DNA from: Methanosarcina sp. ERenArc_MAG2
GTDB lineage: Archaea > Halobacteriota > Methanosarcinia > Methanosarcinales > Methanosarcinaceae
Direction of reading: 5' to 3'
Assembly (NCBI GenBank): GCA_023955635.1
Contig: JAMXHR010000012.1
Span: forward strand, 62,001-126,000
DNA: 64,000 nucleotides
Positions 28,848 to 40,028 of this stretch are shown in pieces. Under the pieces are notes generated by a model, which worked only from the letters and a program-made list of their open reading frames with translations, ran no database searches and was not told the origin of the DNA. Numbering within the stretch: the first letter of the stretch is position 1; each line of letters begins with the position of its first letter. Position numbers and translations under genes: made by a program.

Positions 28848-29607
28848 TTTTATCGGCCTCCGCCTGTGTGTCCTTAAACAGGACTCTCTGGTACATCAGT
28901 AAGTTATTTAATAACTAATCATGTAGTCACCGAAAATAAAATTTAGGATTTTATTTGAGTAGATTTTCCATAAATTGTTGGTCCAAGACATTAATATTTT
29001 ATATCACATATAGTAGTTCCGAATTCTCTTATTACTTCGGGAATGCGGAGGTCATGAATACCCCTACTTCAGTCGGGGATGAGGCAAACTCTCTTCGATT
29101 TTTGTTTTTGTTCCTCTCTTTCTATCAGTCAGTTGGAAATGTGACAACTTACACAATCAAACACTATATTAAGTAATCGCAGAGGAAACCGAAAGCAGAG
29201 TTTCAATCGTGTAGATTAAGGAAATCGGGTAAATGAGACTCAACGATTTTCTGAAAACCGAACGTGCGGCCCGGCAGCAGTCCCCATCCTTTAGGTGGTG
29301 TAGTCGCATTCAATTTGATTTGGGTTCCGCGGCGGTGATCATGTGCCCCGCGGTCAGGTGACTCTAAAAATAGCCACAGGATCGGACAGAAACAGATGAT
29401 GAGTCAGATATCAGGGGATCACATTGGCTATGTCTGGCTGTCTGCTGAAACTGGCCAGCCCTTACCAGGTATCAAAAGATAGAATGGCAAAATATAATAC
29501 TTTACTCCAATACTATCTTTTTGATAAGTGTGTTACATAAAAGATAGTGCAAGTCATCTGTAAACTAATCCGATAATTTTAATACTTTATAACGCTGCTT
29601 TCTTCTG
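28848..29607. other. Spacer with GC-rich segment of short open frames
   Basis: The AT-rich background is interrupted at 29233-29481 by a GC-richer segment. It has a 42-codon frame (29233-29361, MRLNDFLKTERAARQQSPSF) and a 28-codon frame ending 29481 (MSQISGDHIGYVWLSAETGQ). The segment also has a CCGCGG pair (29327-29353) that could form a stem. I recognise no family: it could be a decayed small gene or a structured RNA. Confidence 0.3.
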
Positions 29608-30476
29608 ATGTCTGCAGGCGTACGCACATACCTGGAACTGATGAGATACGGAAACTGTCTTATGGCGGGTTTCGCAGCCGTAATTGGAACACTGATAGCT
29701 TTTAACATCCTGGCATCCGATGCCCTGAGTACTTATAGCCCTGATAATTTCCCTTTCTTTGATTCAGGCCTGGTATTTCTGGCCGTATTCCTGATTTCAG
29801 GTGCAGGAAATGCCATTAATGATTATTTTGATCTCAGGATAGACTCCATCAATCGCCCTGAGAGACCTATCCCTTCCGGAAGGGTAAAGTTACAGGAAGC
29901 ACTTTATTTTTCTTATTTACTGTTTGTCCTTGGGACTCTTCTTGCTTTTTCAATTAATCCGATTTGCGGGTCTATTGCTCTTTTTAACTCTCTGTTACTT
30001 ATCTTCTATGCAAAAACTCTCAAAGGAACCCCTCTTTTAGGAAACCTGAGCATAGGCTACCTTACAGGTTCCAGTTTCTTGTTCGGAGCTTCTGTTTTCG
30101 GATATGGAGGGCTTGAAGCTCTTTTCGTACTTTTCTTGCTTGCAGCCCTTGCGATTACGGCCAGGGAAATCGTCAAGGACATCGAGGACATGGAAGGGGA
30201 TAAAATAGAAGGGGCAGATACCCTGCCTCTCAGGATCGGAGCTAAAAAGCAAGCTATCTTGCAGTACTTATAGGGTTTTGTGCTGTGTTTTTGAGTCCTC
30301 TTCCTTACCGTATGTCAGTACTCGGCCTGCATTATCTCTATCTTGTCCTTCTGGCAGACCTGGGTTTCCTTGCAGCTATTTACCAGATCCTTGCTCGCAA
30401 CAATCCTGCGAAATCTTCAAAAATGTTCAAAATCGCAATGTTTTTTGCTCTTCTAGCTTTCATTGCGGGGGTGTAA
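29608..30476 (+). CDS. Archaeal-lipid UbiA prenyltransferase (DGGGP synthase; frameshifted)
   Basis: UbiA-fold membrane enzyme, about 289 residues after repair. First Asp motif [21 protein letters not shown], second [17 protein letters not shown], with multiple helices. In archaea this family transfers the second geranylgeranyl chain to geranylgeranylglyceryl phosphate, giving digeranylgeranylglyceryl phosphate for membrane ether lipids. The frame breaks near 30258 (ATCTTGCAG): one added T restores [19 protein letters not shown] and the final helices to 30476. An essential function, so a base-calling error is likelier than a true mutation. Start ATG 29608. Confidence 0.85.
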
Positions 30477-30577
30477 ACTCTTCCCTGCTAAATCTCTAAT
30501 CCTTCCTTCATAATTCTCATCCGGGCAATTCCGTCCGGTTCAGACTTTGTAGTAGAGGACCTTTCAAAACTGCACTT

Positions 30578-31810
30578 TCAGCAGATAGAAATTTTTCCTG
30601 CAGCCAGTTCCATTGAGAAGGCATGTATGTTCTCAAGCTCTTTTTCTATTATCTCAGTTGCTTCTTTTTCTGCTTCGCTTAAAGATCCTTTTTTCAGTAT
30701 GAGCTGGGCAGTTGCAATCTGGGGCTGGTCAATCGGAGTCCCGATTTCACTCAAAAGCCAGACATAAACTTCTGAGACATCGGGCACCTGCCTGTAGATC
30801 CGGGCTGCAATTCTGTGGGAAAGAAGATTATAGATCTTTCCGATGTGGCTTACAGGATTTTTTCCTGCCGCAGCCTCACTGCTAACAGGGCGGTTTAAGG
30901 GAATTATTCCGTTTACGCGATTTCCGCGCCCTACCTGTCCGCAATCTGCATCTTCTGCGGATGTACCGGTTACAGTAGTATAAATCCCCTGCAGTTCCCT
31001 CCCTGGAACATCCAGCGTATTCAGGGAAGCAGTGGGCTTTAAACACATACAGCCTTCAAATTCTGCTCTTTCTTTTTCTGCAAACCAGGCGGCGAATTCC
31101 TCGATCTGCGCATGCAGTTCTATCTTCTTTTTAAAATAGTCTCCTTCAGATTCGACAAACATGTCCACAAGCGGCATTGCCACTGTCAGGTGCATATCTT
31201 CCTTATGCCGGAGCCCCATAACTTTTATGTCTTCTCCGGATTCGGGATATTCTTTTTTGAACTCCCTTGAATTAAGGTGCCGTTCGCATTCAAAAACAAG
31301 CTTTTCAGTCGGGCTGAGAGGTGCATATCCAACCGCTGCAGAGGTATCGTTTGCACCGAGTATTTCTCCGCCTCTGGAAAAAATATCAGTCAATTCTGCA
31401 GAGCCTTTTTTTAGCTCTACCTGGTAAAATAGATTTTCAGGGTCCACAAAACGGAGGTTGTCTAAGAGCCATTCCTGTGCCGTACTGATTGCAAGACCAG
31501 GAACATCGATTTCAATACCCTGTGCTTCAAAGGTAGCTCTGTCCCCGATGATCAGCCTCATAGGGTTTACTATTCTGCCTCCTCCGAATTTTCCTTCCAC
31601 TTCGCCTGCAACGAGCATACCTTTGTCTATATTATGGTGCAGTATGGTCCCGAAAGTTTCAAGGTATTTCTGGCTCAGGTTTACTGAAATCTGTTCCATA
31701 ATCGCATCGCAGATGTAGTCCGGATGCCCCAGCCCTTTTCTTTCAACAACCTCAACCTTCTGGCGGTAAACTTCAGATGCTTTCAACTCTTCTATAACTA
31801 TATTTCTCAA
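30578..31810 (-). CDS. Archaeal S-adenosylmethionine synthetase
   Basis: About 410 residues. Archaeal-type methionine adenosyltransferase (pfam01941), making SAM from ATP and methionine. Conserved blocks: [86 protein letters not shown]. The conserved family start (RNIVIEEL) favours the TTG at 31810, behind GGGGGT; an ATG at 31840 would add ten residues and is also possible, with GAGGGG close before it. Two 23-bp direct repeats lie 60 bp upstream (31871-31916). Confidence 0.93.
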   Translation of the reverse strand: MRNIVIEELKASEVYRQKVEVVERKGLGHPDYICDAIMEQISVNLSQKYLETFGTILHHNIDKGMLVAGEVEGKFGGGRIVNPMRLIIGDRATFEAQGIEIDVPGLAISTAQEWLLDNLRFVDPENLFYQVELKKGSAELTDIFSRGGEILGANDTSAAVGYAPLSPTEKLVFECERHLNSREFKKEYPESGEDIKVMGLRHKEDMHLTVAMPLVDMFVESEGDYFKKKIELHAQIEEFAAWFAEKERAEFEGCMCLKPTASLNTLDVPGRELQGIYTTVTGTSAEDADCGQVGRGNRVNGIIPLNRPVSSEAAAGKNPVSHIGKIYNLLSHRIAARIYRQVPDVSEVYVWLLSEIGTPIDQPQIATAQLILKKGSLSEAEKEATEIIEKELENIHAFSMELAAGKISIC

Positions 31811-31870
31811 ACTCTTACCCCCAAATTCCCTTAAAAACATAATCCCCTCAAAGGCATGATGCCCTTAAGG

Positions 31871-31916
31871 TGTGATAGGTTTTGCATGTACGCTGTGATA
31901 GGTATTGCATGTACTA
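31871..31916. repeat. Two 23-bp direct repeats upstream of SAM synthetase
   Basis: TGTGATAGGTTTTGCATGTA (31871) recurs as TGTGATAGGTATTGCATGTA (31894), exactly one 23-bp unit apart, about two helical turns. The position 30-60 bp before the gene start suggests a regulator-binding tandem site; no matching motif is known to me. Confidence 0.55.
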
Positions 31917-32002
31917 TATCTCAATGATACAGGTCGTTGAAGACAATCCCCGGATTTAATTTCAAGCCTTCTATTACGCTTCTGGCTTCGAAATTGAACC
32001 TG

Positions 32003-32752
32003 TTAAATGAATTCCAGTTCTTCTGAAGGTCCTTTTTTCTTTTTGTCTCCATTTCCAGGCTCGGGCTCTTTTTCACTTTCCGGAAGATGCTTAAGATACT
32101 CTTTAATCATCATAGGGAAAGTATTTGCAGGCACAAAGCGGACTCCAAGCTGTTCTGCCCATTTTTCAATCCCGTAATCACTTGCAATAACTGCCGCATC
32201 AAGTTCCTTGGCAAGAATCAGGACATCAATATCAGGAGCACTGTCAAGAATTCCATACCTCAGGGCAGCTCGATATTTGTTCCTGAATTTGCCAATGATC
32301 CCTCCGATTACTTCTCTTTCAACCTCTTCCTTGTACTCTTTTTTCTTGTTTTGCGGATTTTCCATAAAAAGGCATTCAGTAGCTGCTTCCCATATCGCAT
32401 CCTCTGCAACCCCCATCCCCCGGTTAATCCTCTCCCGCATATAAGCTACATATTCATGGAAGATCTGCGAAGTTACATTTACTCTGTAGCGGTCAGGAGA
32501 TTTTTTTACAAGCCAGGTATCTATTTTAGCCATAACTTCCCTGTCACAGCCATTGCGACTTGCAAATTCGTGCATCTCTTTATATACTGACGGATAGGGT
32601 ACGTAACAACTTATCCCGAATTGCAGACGGGCATCGGCTATCAGGTCAAGAATTGCTTTCATTCCTTCGCAGAGGGAAGCATAGCCCATGACCTCACGTG
32701 TCTGCAGATCCGTTAATGCTGTTGTATCCAGCACAAATCTCTGCTTAAGCAT
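32003..32752 (-). CDS. RNA ligase partner protein (PIN-like)
   Basis: 249 residues, matching the archaeal family that accompanies an ATP-dependent RNA ligase. PIN-like nuclease fold: [16 protein letters not shown] with the first Asp, conserved acidic [27 protein letters not shown] and [15 protein letters not shown] with the last Asp pair. The C-terminus is a charged tail ([20 protein letters not shown]). The ligase itself is not in the window. The role is presumed in RNA repair or processing. Confidence 0.85.
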   Translation of the reverse strand: MLKQRFVLDTTALTDLQTREVMGYASLCEGMKAILDLIADARLQFGISCYVPYPSVYKEMHEFASRNGCDREVMAKIDTWLVKKSPDRYRVNVTSQIFHEYVAYMRERINRGMGVAEDAIWEAATECLFMENPQNKKKEYKEEVEREVIGGIIGKFRNKYRAALRYGILDSAPDIDVLILAKELDAAVIASDYGIEKWAEQLGVRFVPANTFPMMIKEYLKHLPESEKEPEPGNGDKKKKGPSEELEFI

Positions 32753-33356
32753 TTTTTCAAACCCTTTTGAATAATCTTATTTATCCGTGTTATATATTAA
32801 TCCTTGATCAATTAAATTCTTTGTTTTATTCTCTTTATTAACTAACTTTTTATTCTTTTTCTGTTTTTATTATCATTATTCTTGTTATCATTCACCCAAT
32901 TTTGATCAAAATCAATAACTGTATATAGTTTTAGGCCCTATATTTATATAGGGAAGTTATAACCAGAGGCTAGAAAGCGGTTTAAAACGTATTTTTATGA
33001 AGTGTTTTCTAATGTTGTTTCGATTCAAATGCGGAAAGTATTTCGGAGATAACATTTTAAAAAAATTTAAATGTATAAAAGTGTATTATATTCATTGTTT
33101 GCCTTTCCAGCTCTGGACCGATCTTCTCAAGACTGAAATGCTGGCAGGTCGAATGTCAGCAGAGTGAGAAACACAGCTCAATGGTGTGAAAGACTGAGCC
33201 GGATTGGACATCTTAAAATAGCCCGGTTCGGTACGAGTATGGATAACAAGCTGAAAATGGGGAATTAAATTGAGTGCAAACACGGAGACATTGAAACCTT
33301 TTGTAGGCTCAGCACAGGGTTTGGTGAGAAATCCTCTTAACACAGGAGGCGACACA
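32753..33356. other. AT-rich spacer
   Basis: Pyrimidine-rich, AT-rich DNA between divergent genes. A short frame from 33270 reads MSANTETLKPFVGSAQGLVR into the zinc-protein gene but lacks a ribosome site and is unlikely to be the true start. Confidence 0.4.
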
Positions 33357-33703
33357 ATGAAAGAGTATTGTAATATTTGTGGTCGGAAACTGCTGGAAGA
33401 CGTGCTGGTCGTGGATACCAGCCTGGATATGAAACCAATAAAGTTCAAAGATGTTCACGGAGATAAGTCCGATCTGATATGCATTGAGTGTGCGATTGAT
33501 TCGGTTGAAAATCCCCCTTCGTATGTTCAAGGTGCGGGCAGCCAGTCGAATTTAATGAAAAGTTCTATGTACTCAGAGAAGCAACCACAAAACCGGGCGG
33601 CCCCAAACTTGACTTTAAAGAAACATGCCTTGAAGATAAATACATCTGCAGCACATGTTTTTGCGAGATGATGACCCCTGAAGATAAAGATGAAAGAGTC
33701 TGA
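33357..33703 (+). CDS. Small zinc-ribbon protein (frameshifted)
   Basis: ATG at 33357 with AGGAGG eight bases before it. N-terminal knuckle YCNICGRKLLEDVL, then LICIECAIDSVENPPSYVQG, a break at the GGG of 33535-33538 where one added G gives GAGQPVEFNEKFYVLREATT, and a last knuckle YICSTCFCEMMTPEDKDERV. Restored length about 115 residues with three CxxC pairs. Function unknown; likely a structural zinc protein. A hairpin TAGAACTG/CAGTTCTA at 33812-33834 lies downstream. Confidence 0.6.
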
Positions 33704-34108
33704 AGGATATCTGTCTGTGAAACTTTATTCTCTCCTACCCTGAACTTTCTGGTCCATGGACAAAAAACCGGGCTCAAGGGTCCGAGACGATTCGATATAA
33801 CCTGAGAAAGATAGAACTGATTTTTCCAGTTCTATTCACCAGCTTTTTTCTGATTTTTCTCGATTCTCTTTTCTTCTTTATTTACCTAGAGTTTTTCGTT
33901 CTAAAAAGCAATTTTTCACGAACATTTTTCAAGGGATTTATGCAAATGAGTGAACTTTAATTTCATGAAGCAGAAATATTGGTCTTATGAAAGCACAAAA
34001 TATTAATCTTATAAACAGAATTACTGATTTATCCAAGCTTAAAATTCTACTAACTTGACCCTATTAACTTGATCCTATTAACTCGTTCCATAATTTGGGG
34101 GTAATTGA
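33704..34108. other. Spacer with a possible terminator hairpin
   Basis: TAGAACTG (33812-33819) and CAGTTCTA (33827-33834) form an 8-bp stem with a TTTTTC-containing loop, followed by T-rich DNA. Downstream GGGGGT at 34097 serves the thioredoxin gene. Nothing else recognised. Confidence 0.4.
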
Positions 34109-34501
34109 TTGAATGAAAACAATGTAGTTGAAATTGAGGATATGACCTGGGAACAGCTGGTAGAGGCCTCTTTAAAACCGGTTATTGTAATGTTTTACAG
34201 CCCGACCTGCCCTTATTGCAAGGCGATGGAACCTTATTTTATGAGCTATGCACAGGAATTCAAAAACTCGGCAGTTTTTGCCCGAATGAATATTGACACA
34301 AGTCCATTGACTGTAGGAAGGTACGGAGTCCAGGGCACGCCTACGTTCAAGTTTTTCTGCCACGGAAGGCCTGTATGGGAACAGGTTGGTCAGCTCTATC
34401 CTTCTATATTGAAAACTGCGGTTGAGAATCTAGTCGATTACGGAGAAGACTGCATACGAAAAAGCACTCCAATCGGGCAGAATATCACAGGATATGCGTG
34501 A
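34109..34501 (+). CDS. Thioredoxin-like protein
   Basis: 130 residues from TTG 34109, seven bases after GGGGGT. Thioredoxin fold with active site C34-P-Y-C37 in YSPTCPYCKAME, the central strand SAVFARMNIDTSPLTVGRYG, and the cis-Pro GTPTFKFF. No signal peptide, so cytoplasmic, in contrast to the lipoprotein at 3701. The CPYC site is glutaredoxin-like. Substrate unknown; monocistronic. Confidence 0.85.
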   Translation: MNENNVVEIEDMTWEQLVEASLKPVIVMFYSPTCPYCKAMEPYFMSYAQEFKNSAVFARMNIDTSPLTVGRYGVQGTPTFKFFCHGRPVWEQVGQLYPSILKTAVENLVDYGEDCIRKSTPIGQNITGYA

Positions 34502-34577
34502 AGCATCCCCAACTGAAGTAGAGTGCATTCTCAATCTTTTACACTTTTATAGTCATAATTTTTTCAGGCATTTTTCC

Positions 34578-34878
34578 AGTACAGCTCCTTATTTACGAGT
34601 CCATATTCGTCAAAGGCTGTCCTGAATCCCAGTTCATGTTTTGGAATCAATTACCCGGTTACGGAAATAGAGGGTGCCTTCCGCAGGTTTTGTAAAGCCG
34701 AGCAGCATTTTTTAAAGAGTAGTTTTTCGACTCCGGATTTCCCTCGCAGGAGGACTTTTTACTTTTTCTTTACGCTCAGGTTGAAATCTGAAAGGACCTT
34801 TCTATTATCAAACGAAATCCTCATATTTTCGTATTTAATCAGTTCGTTATCTAATTGTTCAACAAACATATTCTTCAT
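34578..34878 (-). pseudogene. Remnant of an ABC transporter ATPase
   Basis: From ATG 34878 the frame reads LIKYENMRISFDNRKVLSDF and NLSVKKK then stops; in shifted frames follow KVLLRGKSGVEKLLFKK (a degenerate Walker A) and MLLGFTKPAEGTLYFRNRVI. This is the N-terminal ~80 residues of an ABC ATPase, decayed and truncated; the signature and Walker B motifs are gone. Confidence 0.6.
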
Positions 34879-35086
34879 ATCTTTATCTTGTGGGGTAATA
34901 TTACATGGTTATATTCTAGCCTGATGCTTTCGCTTATTGCATATACGCATTTCGTCAGGGATGTATAAAGAGAACGTTTATCATATACTATGTGTTTCAG
35001 GTAATCCAATCTCGATTCAAAAATAACCTAAAATTGATAGTTCTCAAAGATATGGTCCTATCATACCTTTTCATGAGGGAAATAGA

Positions 35087-36039
35087 ATGGATTTTAATAC
35101 TCCAAACAAAAAACTTTCAACTCCAGTCAAAGGTGCAAAGATAGTTGCGAATATGACCGCAGATGAGCTTGTAAGGGAATACGGCGGCTGTGCCTTTGGA
35201 GCAGGTAGGTTGGCTGAGGCTGTGGACATCTATTATGAGATGCTGGCTTCCGAGAAAACTACGAAATTTTTCGGGCTTGCAGGGGCAATGACTCCGGCAG
35301 GCATGAGAAATATTGTTGCGGATTTGATTCGCGACGGTCATATCGATGTCCTTGTCACAACCGGAGCCAATATGGTACACGACACTGTTGAAGCTCTGGG
35401 CCTTCACCATTATAAGGGTACGGACTGTGCAAACGATATCCAGCTAAGGCATGAATGCATTGACAGGATTTACGATGTTTATCTTCCTGATCAGCACTTC
35501 ACAGACCTTGAAGAATTTTTACAGGGCGTTTATGCCGGGCTTCCCCAGGAAAAGCTTTCTATCCGGCAGGTCCTTACAGAAATCGGGAAAAACCTCAGTG
35601 ATGACTCCTCGATCCTGAAAACTGCAGCAGAAATGGGTGTGCCAGTGTATTGCCCTGCTCTGCAGGATTCGGTAATAGGGCTTCAGGCCTGGCTTTACAA
35701 AGAAGGAAATCCTTTGCATGTAGACGCCTTTGCTGATATGCACGAGTTCATGGAAATCTGCTTTGAGGCTGAAAGTGCAGGTGCCCTGCTACTTGGGGGT
35801 GGGGTTCCCAAAAACTATATCTTGCAGTCCATGCTTGTAACTCCGAAGGCCTTTGACTATGCAATCCAGTTAACCATGGATCGCCCTGAGACAGGGGCCT
35901 GAGCGGCGCAACCCTTGATGAAGCCCAGTCCTGGGGAAAGGTTGGGGAAAACGCAAAATCAGTGACTGTCTACGCAGATGCTACTATTACTCTTCCGCTG
36001 ATGGTTGCGGCTGTGCGAACGCGTCTTTCAAAGAGGTGA
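35087..36039 (+). CDS. Deoxyhypusine synthase (frameshifted near 3' end)
   Basis: About 317 residues after repair. Transfers the aminobutyl group of spermidine to a lysine of initiation factor aIF5A. Clear blocks: [51 protein letters not shown] and, after the break, [20 protein letters not shown] with [16 protein letters not shown]. The catalytic-lysine block ([12 protein letters not shown]) lies beyond the frame break at the GGGG of 35896-35899; adding one G gives [10 protein letters not shown]. Since the modification is essential, a sequence error is probable. The end TGA (36037) is followed four bases later by pyrF. Confidence 0.9.
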
Positions 36040-36043
36040 TTTA

Positions 36044-36709
36044 ATGGAAAGGAATACCTGTGTGATTCTTGCTCTGGACGTAACCGACAGGAAAGAAGCG
36101 ATTAGGATTGCAGAAGATGTCCGGGAATTTGTGGATGCTATAAAGGTAGGCTACCCTCTTATACTTGCTACAGGGCTCGGGATTATCAGGGAGCTTGCTG
36201 AATTTGCCCCTATCATAGCCGATTTCAAGGTTGCCGATATTCCCAATACCAATCGCCTTATCTGCGAGCAGGTCTTTGAAGCAGGAGCTGATGCGGTCAT
36301 CGTCCAGGGCTTCACGGGAAGGGACAGCCTTGATGCTTGTATTGAAGTTGCTTCCGAGTACAGGAAAGACGTGTTCGTTGTAAGTGAAATGAGCCACCCC
36401 GGCGGAGCCGAATTCATGCAGCCTGTCGCAGAAGCGATTGCAAAGATGGCTGCTGAAGCAGGAGCTTTCGGCCTTGTTGCCCCGGCTACCAGACCGGAAA
36501 GAGTAAAGAAAATTAGAAAACTCATCGGAGACAAACTTACTATCATCTCGCCCGGAGTGGGCGCTCAGGGAGGAAAAGCTTCAGACGTGATTGCTGCAGG
36601 CGCAGACTGGGTGATTGTAGGAAGAAGCATTTATAATGCAGAATCTCCAAAAGAGGCTGCCTGCAAGATTGCTGCTGAGATCGAGGCCGAGCTCAGGGGC
36701 GAAAACTGA
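36044..36709 (+). CDS. pyrF: Orotidine 5'-phosphate decarboxylase
   Basis: 221 residues from ATG 36044 with AGAGGTGA upstream; earlier in-frame starts overlap the deoxyhypusine synthase gene. Decarboxylates OMP to UMP. Motifs: [13 protein letters not shown], catalytic Asp-Lys-Asp array in [16 protein letters not shown], the flexible phosphate loop region [14 protein letters not shown], and [20 protein letters not shown] with [11 protein letters not shown]-barrel of normal archaeal length. Probably co-transcribed with the gene upstream. Confidence 0.95.
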   Translation: MERNTCVILALDVTDRKEAIRIAEDVREFVDAIKVGYPLILATGLGIIRELAEFAPIIADFKVADIPNTNRLICEQVFEAGADAVIVQGFTGRDSLDACIEVASEYRKDVFVVSEMSHPGGAEFMQPVAEAIAKMAAEAGAFGLVAPATRPERVKKIRKLIGDKLTIISPGVGAQGGKASDVIAAGADWVIVGRSIYNAESPKEAACKIAAEIEAELRGEN

Positions 36710-37273
36710 AGAATATTTTTCTGAAACATATTTCTTATATTAACCGCGCATATTGTCTGAACATTAATCGAGTGCCTGTGATGAAAAATTTGGCTGATTT
36801 CGTGATGAGCCCTATGAGTTCTGAGGCACCAAAATTGAGTACTCATACTTTTATGCATTAGAAAACTACACTTATACATACAGGCCAGGTTTAGTTTAAC
36901 TATAACCTGCTTGTGGTTATATTGATAGGAAAAACAGAGATACACAGGGGTAGTGCTGGTTTTTCTGTAAAACTACAAATCTCCAGAAGTTATTGGATAG
37001 ATTATTCCATATCGGAAGATCAATTTTCCCTATCGTACACAAAAACTTGACTTCAAATTTACAGCAAATTCGCGACACTGCCAACAAAAGCCTCTTTTTC
37101 CTGCCTTGAAGGTGGTCATACTGAAAGTGCTGATTTCAACGCTTCAAAAAATATAATATTTAGGGCAGTTGTCAACCTGCCTATTGTGTTCTGCTTAGGA
37201 AACTAAGACCTAGAAACGCAAGTGTCGATGCTTTAGCGTGGAGAAATTGACTAATCAAATCGAATCCAATCGG

Positions 37274-37390
37274 TTATTCGTATACTCTCTGTCTCCGGTA
37301 TTCATAGATGTTTTCTTCATTAAAGCATTTTTTAAAACGTTTAAGTAGTTCTTTAGTTTCTCTTTTTGCTCCAAAACGGATCTGGTCAAT
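37274..37390 (-). pseudogene. C-terminal transposase fragment
   Basis: On the minus strand, DQIRFGAKRETKELLKRFKK and CFNEENIYEYRRQRVYE end at a stop (37274-37276). The basic, Arg/Lys-rich tail resembles transposase C-termini; only about 37 codons remain. Confidence 0.35.
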
Positions 37391-37407
37391 TATAGCTTGT
37401 TAGAAAG

Positions 37408-37437
37408 CCCCTGAGTCTTTAGCTCAGGGGTAATTGA
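37408..37437. mobile_element. IS200/IS605-type end hairpin
   Basis: CCCCTGAG (37408-37415), loop TCTTTAG, CTCAGGGG (37423-37430), then TAATTGAC. The stem with a TCTTTAG loop and trailing TTGAC is characteristic of IS200/IS605 subterminal structures. No complete tnpA or tnpB gene is adjacent. Confidence 0.45.
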
Positions 37438-37550
37438 CTAAATACGGTTCCTTGAGAGATTTGACATTCATGCAACCATCAATTCGAGCCTCAATATATT
37501 CTTCAATTTGAAGCTGCCACAGTCGCTCTTTTCCAGACGCCGGTTGGTCA

Positions 37551-39386
37551 CTACCAGTCCCGGGTACTCTCTTTTTCTCCCGGAAAACCACTTATGCTCA
37601 CATCGTTGGCCGGGCAGTTAGTTTCGTGCACGTACCGTTCTCCCCTCATCGCCGATAGCGCCGCAGCTATGCCTGAGAATACAGCCCCGATTATGAAAGA
37701 AATCCGCAGCGCTGGCATGAATGCCTGCTGTAGTGTCTTTGGGAACCAGTAATTGCTCTTCAGCGTGGTCACGATCTGTTGCGGTATCGAGTTTACGATG
37801 CTGGGGTCTATTGCACCCAGAATTGAATCCATAGGGTTGTAGCCCAGGAAGGCGGAGAACAGTGCGTTGGTCGGTGACATGGTGGCCAGATGATCCGCAA
37901 GTTGTTGCACAGCAGAGGTAAGCTGTAAAGACCCAAAGCTGGCGAACGAGCTTTGGATCGCGCCCGGAAAAGTTTCCTGAATACCTACTATCACGATGGT
38001 GAAGAATACGGCCATGCTCAACGTATTGGCCGAGTTCGACAGTGTGAACATCATGCCCGACGCGACGCCCCGATCCTCAGGTGGCACGGAATTCATTATC
38101 GATGAGCTATTAGGAGAGCTGAACATCCCATTGCCGATGCCCATGAAGAAGATCAGTATTCCTAACTCCCAGTAGTCAAAGTTATACGGAAGCAACGCGA
38201 GCCCGATGAAGACCAGTGTCACGATGACCATCCCAGCAGTGGCAATCCATCGGGGCCCATACTTATCCGAGAGTATCCCGGAGATTGGCCCCATGACGAC
38301 AAAGCCCAGGGTCATGGGCAGCATGTAGATACCTGCCCATAAAGGCGTGTCCTCGAAGCGGTAACCGTGGAGAGGTAGCCAGATACCCTGCAGCAGTAGA
38401 ATGAGCATAAACATGACACCACCTCGCGCAATAGCTGCAGTGAAATTGGCGATATTCGCGTAGGCGAAAGCCCTGATCCTGAAAAACTCCAATCGGAACA
38501 CGGGGTTCTTCACCTTACTCTCTACAAATGGGAAACTAATTAGCAGCAGTAGTCCGACAACGATTGCAGCAATCACCCAGGGACTGCTCCAGCCCATCGC
38601 ATCGGTGATGCCATCGTGCTCGTAAGGCATCAAGCCATATGTGACGCCGACCAGAAGCGAGGTCAGCCCGCCGACAAAGACCAGGTTGCCCACAACATCG
38701 ATACTTGTCTTGGATGCCTGGAACGAAACCTCCTTCATCTTCCAGTAAGACCATACTGTTCCGAGAACGGCAAATGGGATATTGACCAGGAAAACATAGC
38801 GCCAGTTGTACGTAACCAGTATGCCACCCAGTAGCAAGCCGATGAATTGGCCCGACATGATGGCGACCATGTTTATGCCTAGTGCCTTTCCCCTCTCGCT
38901 GACCGGGAATGCGTCTGTGATAATGGCTGCACCGTTCGCCATGGTGAATGCTCCGCCAACAGCCTGTATGAGCCTGAAAATAATTAGCTCCAGCGCGCCA
39001 GTATTGCCTGTGCTAGGCGTCAGGTAGAGCAGGATTGAGCCGATGGTAAAGATCAGAAAGCCTAGCCTGAAGAGCTTTACCCGGCCATAAATGTCAGCCA
39101 GCCGACCAATACTGAGGAGCAATGTCGCCGTTACCAGACCGTAGCCCATCAGGATCCACAACAGGTACTGGAATGCATTCGGAGCCATCGGGTTAATATG
39201 GATGCCGTTGAATATCGCAGGCAGCGAGACCAGGATAATGCTGCCGTTTATTGTGCCCATCAGCGATGACAGGGTCACATTGAACAATGCAATCCACTTG
39301 TACGAAATATTGTCCCCAGATCCTCCCGCGGATACTTTATCTGTCAAATTGCTATTTTTACTCAATTTATTACCTTCTATCTTCAT
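37551..39386 (-). CDS. MFS multidrug exporter (DHA2, 14-helix)
   Basis: 611 residues, the length of EmrB/QacA-type drug:H+ antiporters. Features: first helix region [20 protein letters not shown], motif [18 protein letters not shown], motif C-like [33 protein letters not shown], and a large exported loop before the last helices ([20 protein letters not shown]). It overlaps the upstream PadR gene by 17 bases, so both are one transcription unit. Probably exports toxic hydrophobic compounds under PadR control. The GC content and codon use look richer than in neighbours, which hints at acquisition. Confidence 0.9.
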   Translation of the reverse strand: MKIEGNKLSKNSNLTDKVSAGGSGDNISYKWIALFNVTLSSLMGTINGSIILVSLPAIFNGIHINPMAPNAFQYLLWILMGYGLVTATLLLSIGRLADIYGRVKLFRLGFLIFTIGSILLYLTPSTGNTGALELIIFRLIQAVGGAFTMANGAAIITDAFPVSERGKALGINMVAIMSGQFIGLLLGGILVTYNWRYVFLVNIPFAVLGTVWSYWKMKEVSFQASKTSIDVVGNLVFVGGLTSLLVGVTYGLMPYEHDGITDAMGWSSPWVIAAIVVGLLLLISFPFVESKVKNPVFRLEFFRIRAFAYANIANFTAAIARGGVMFMLILLLQGIWLPLHGYRFEDTPLWAGIYMLPMTLGFVVMGPISGILSDKYGPRWIATAGMVIVTLVFIGLALLPYNFDYWELGILIFFMGIGNGMFSSPNSSSIMNSVPPEDRGVASGMMFTLSNSANTLSMAVFFTIVIVGIQETFPGAIQSSFASFGSLQLTSAVQQLADHLATMSPTNALFSAFLGYNPMDSILGAIDPSIVNSIPQQIVTTLKSNYWFPKTLQQAFMPALRISFIIGAVFSGIAAALSAMRGERYVHETNCPANDVSISGFPGEKESTRDW

Positions 39387-39813
39387 CTGTTTTTAGAGTC
39401 CGAGAATCGCAGTCATGCGTCTCCTCAGGCTGCTGCACAACGCCCTGGATATTGTCGCCCTTCTCGCCAGTATCACTATTATCATTATCTTCAGTCACAC
39501 TGTTGATGATCCGAGACATTTCATTCAGGAGTTCCAGTTTCTCCTGCGTCATGCGATCTAGCCCAGCCACTCCCTTTGGGGTGATCGTGTATACCTTCCT
39601 GCGTTCGATCCCCTCGCTCTGAATAAAGCCTTTTGACTCAAGTCCTTCCAGGATCGGATAGATTGAACCTGCACTCGGAGTCCAGCGCCCGTTTGAGAGG
39701 AGCTCGACCCTCTTGATGATGTCATAGCCATGAGTAGGCTTATCCTTAATAATTTTCAGCACGATATACTTGAGAAAAGACCGCCTGATCTCTGTACACA
39801 TTTTTTCTTCCAT
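39370..39813 (-). CDS. PadR-family transcriptional regulator
   Basis: 147 residues. Winged helix with the PadR signature: [78 protein letters not shown]. The family represses a neighbouring efflux or decarboxylase gene until a ligand binds. The C-terminal helix ([16 protein letters not shown]) is the usual dimerisation element; a disordered acidic tail follows. Controls the MFS gene it overlaps. Candidate operator at 39831-39853. Confidence 0.9.
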   Translation of the reverse strand: MEEKMCTEIRRSFLKYIVLKIIKDKPTHGYDIIKRVELLSNGRWTPSAGSIYPILEGLESKGFIQSEGIERRKVYTITPKGVAGLDRMTQEKLELLNEMSRIINSVTEDNDNSDTGEKGDNIQGVVQQPEETHDCDSRTLKTDEDRR

Positions 39814-39830
39814 GGTTTGTATCCCTACTT

Positions 39831-39870
39831 ATCGGCAATCGATATATCGGTAGACAACATAGTATTTATA
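39831..39870 (-). promoter_or_regulatory. padR promoter and palindromic operator
   Basis: On the minus strand a TATA box (GGTATAAATACT, about 39860-39871) is followed by the palindrome CGATATATCG (39840-39849) inside ATCGGCAATCGATATATCGG. The palindrome overlaps the expected transcription start. Similar CCGATCGG and CGAGTAACTCGG motifs flank the TATA box. This is consistent with autorepression by PadR. Confidence 0.5.
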
Positions 39871-40028
39871 CCGATCGGTTCCAAAAAAATCGAGTAACTC
39901 GGTAGTAAAAAAGCCGTACCGTTAGGTGCGTATCCTTCAATTATCCTTCAATAACTCTTACTTGTCAGTAAGCCGTACTTGCCCGGTTATAATATCATAA
40001 AGACCATAGGATTTAGGTGGGGCCTAAT

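Larger units (their letters stand above)
36710..37550. other. Spacer with transposon debris
   Basis: Up to 37030 nothing is recognisable. From 37200 the sequence has a degenerate IS200/IS605-like end (GATGCTTTAGCGTGGAGAAATTGAC, about 37227), a minus-strand transposase-like tail at 37274-37390, and a canonical hairpin end at 37408-37437, all listed or described separately. Confidence 0.4.
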
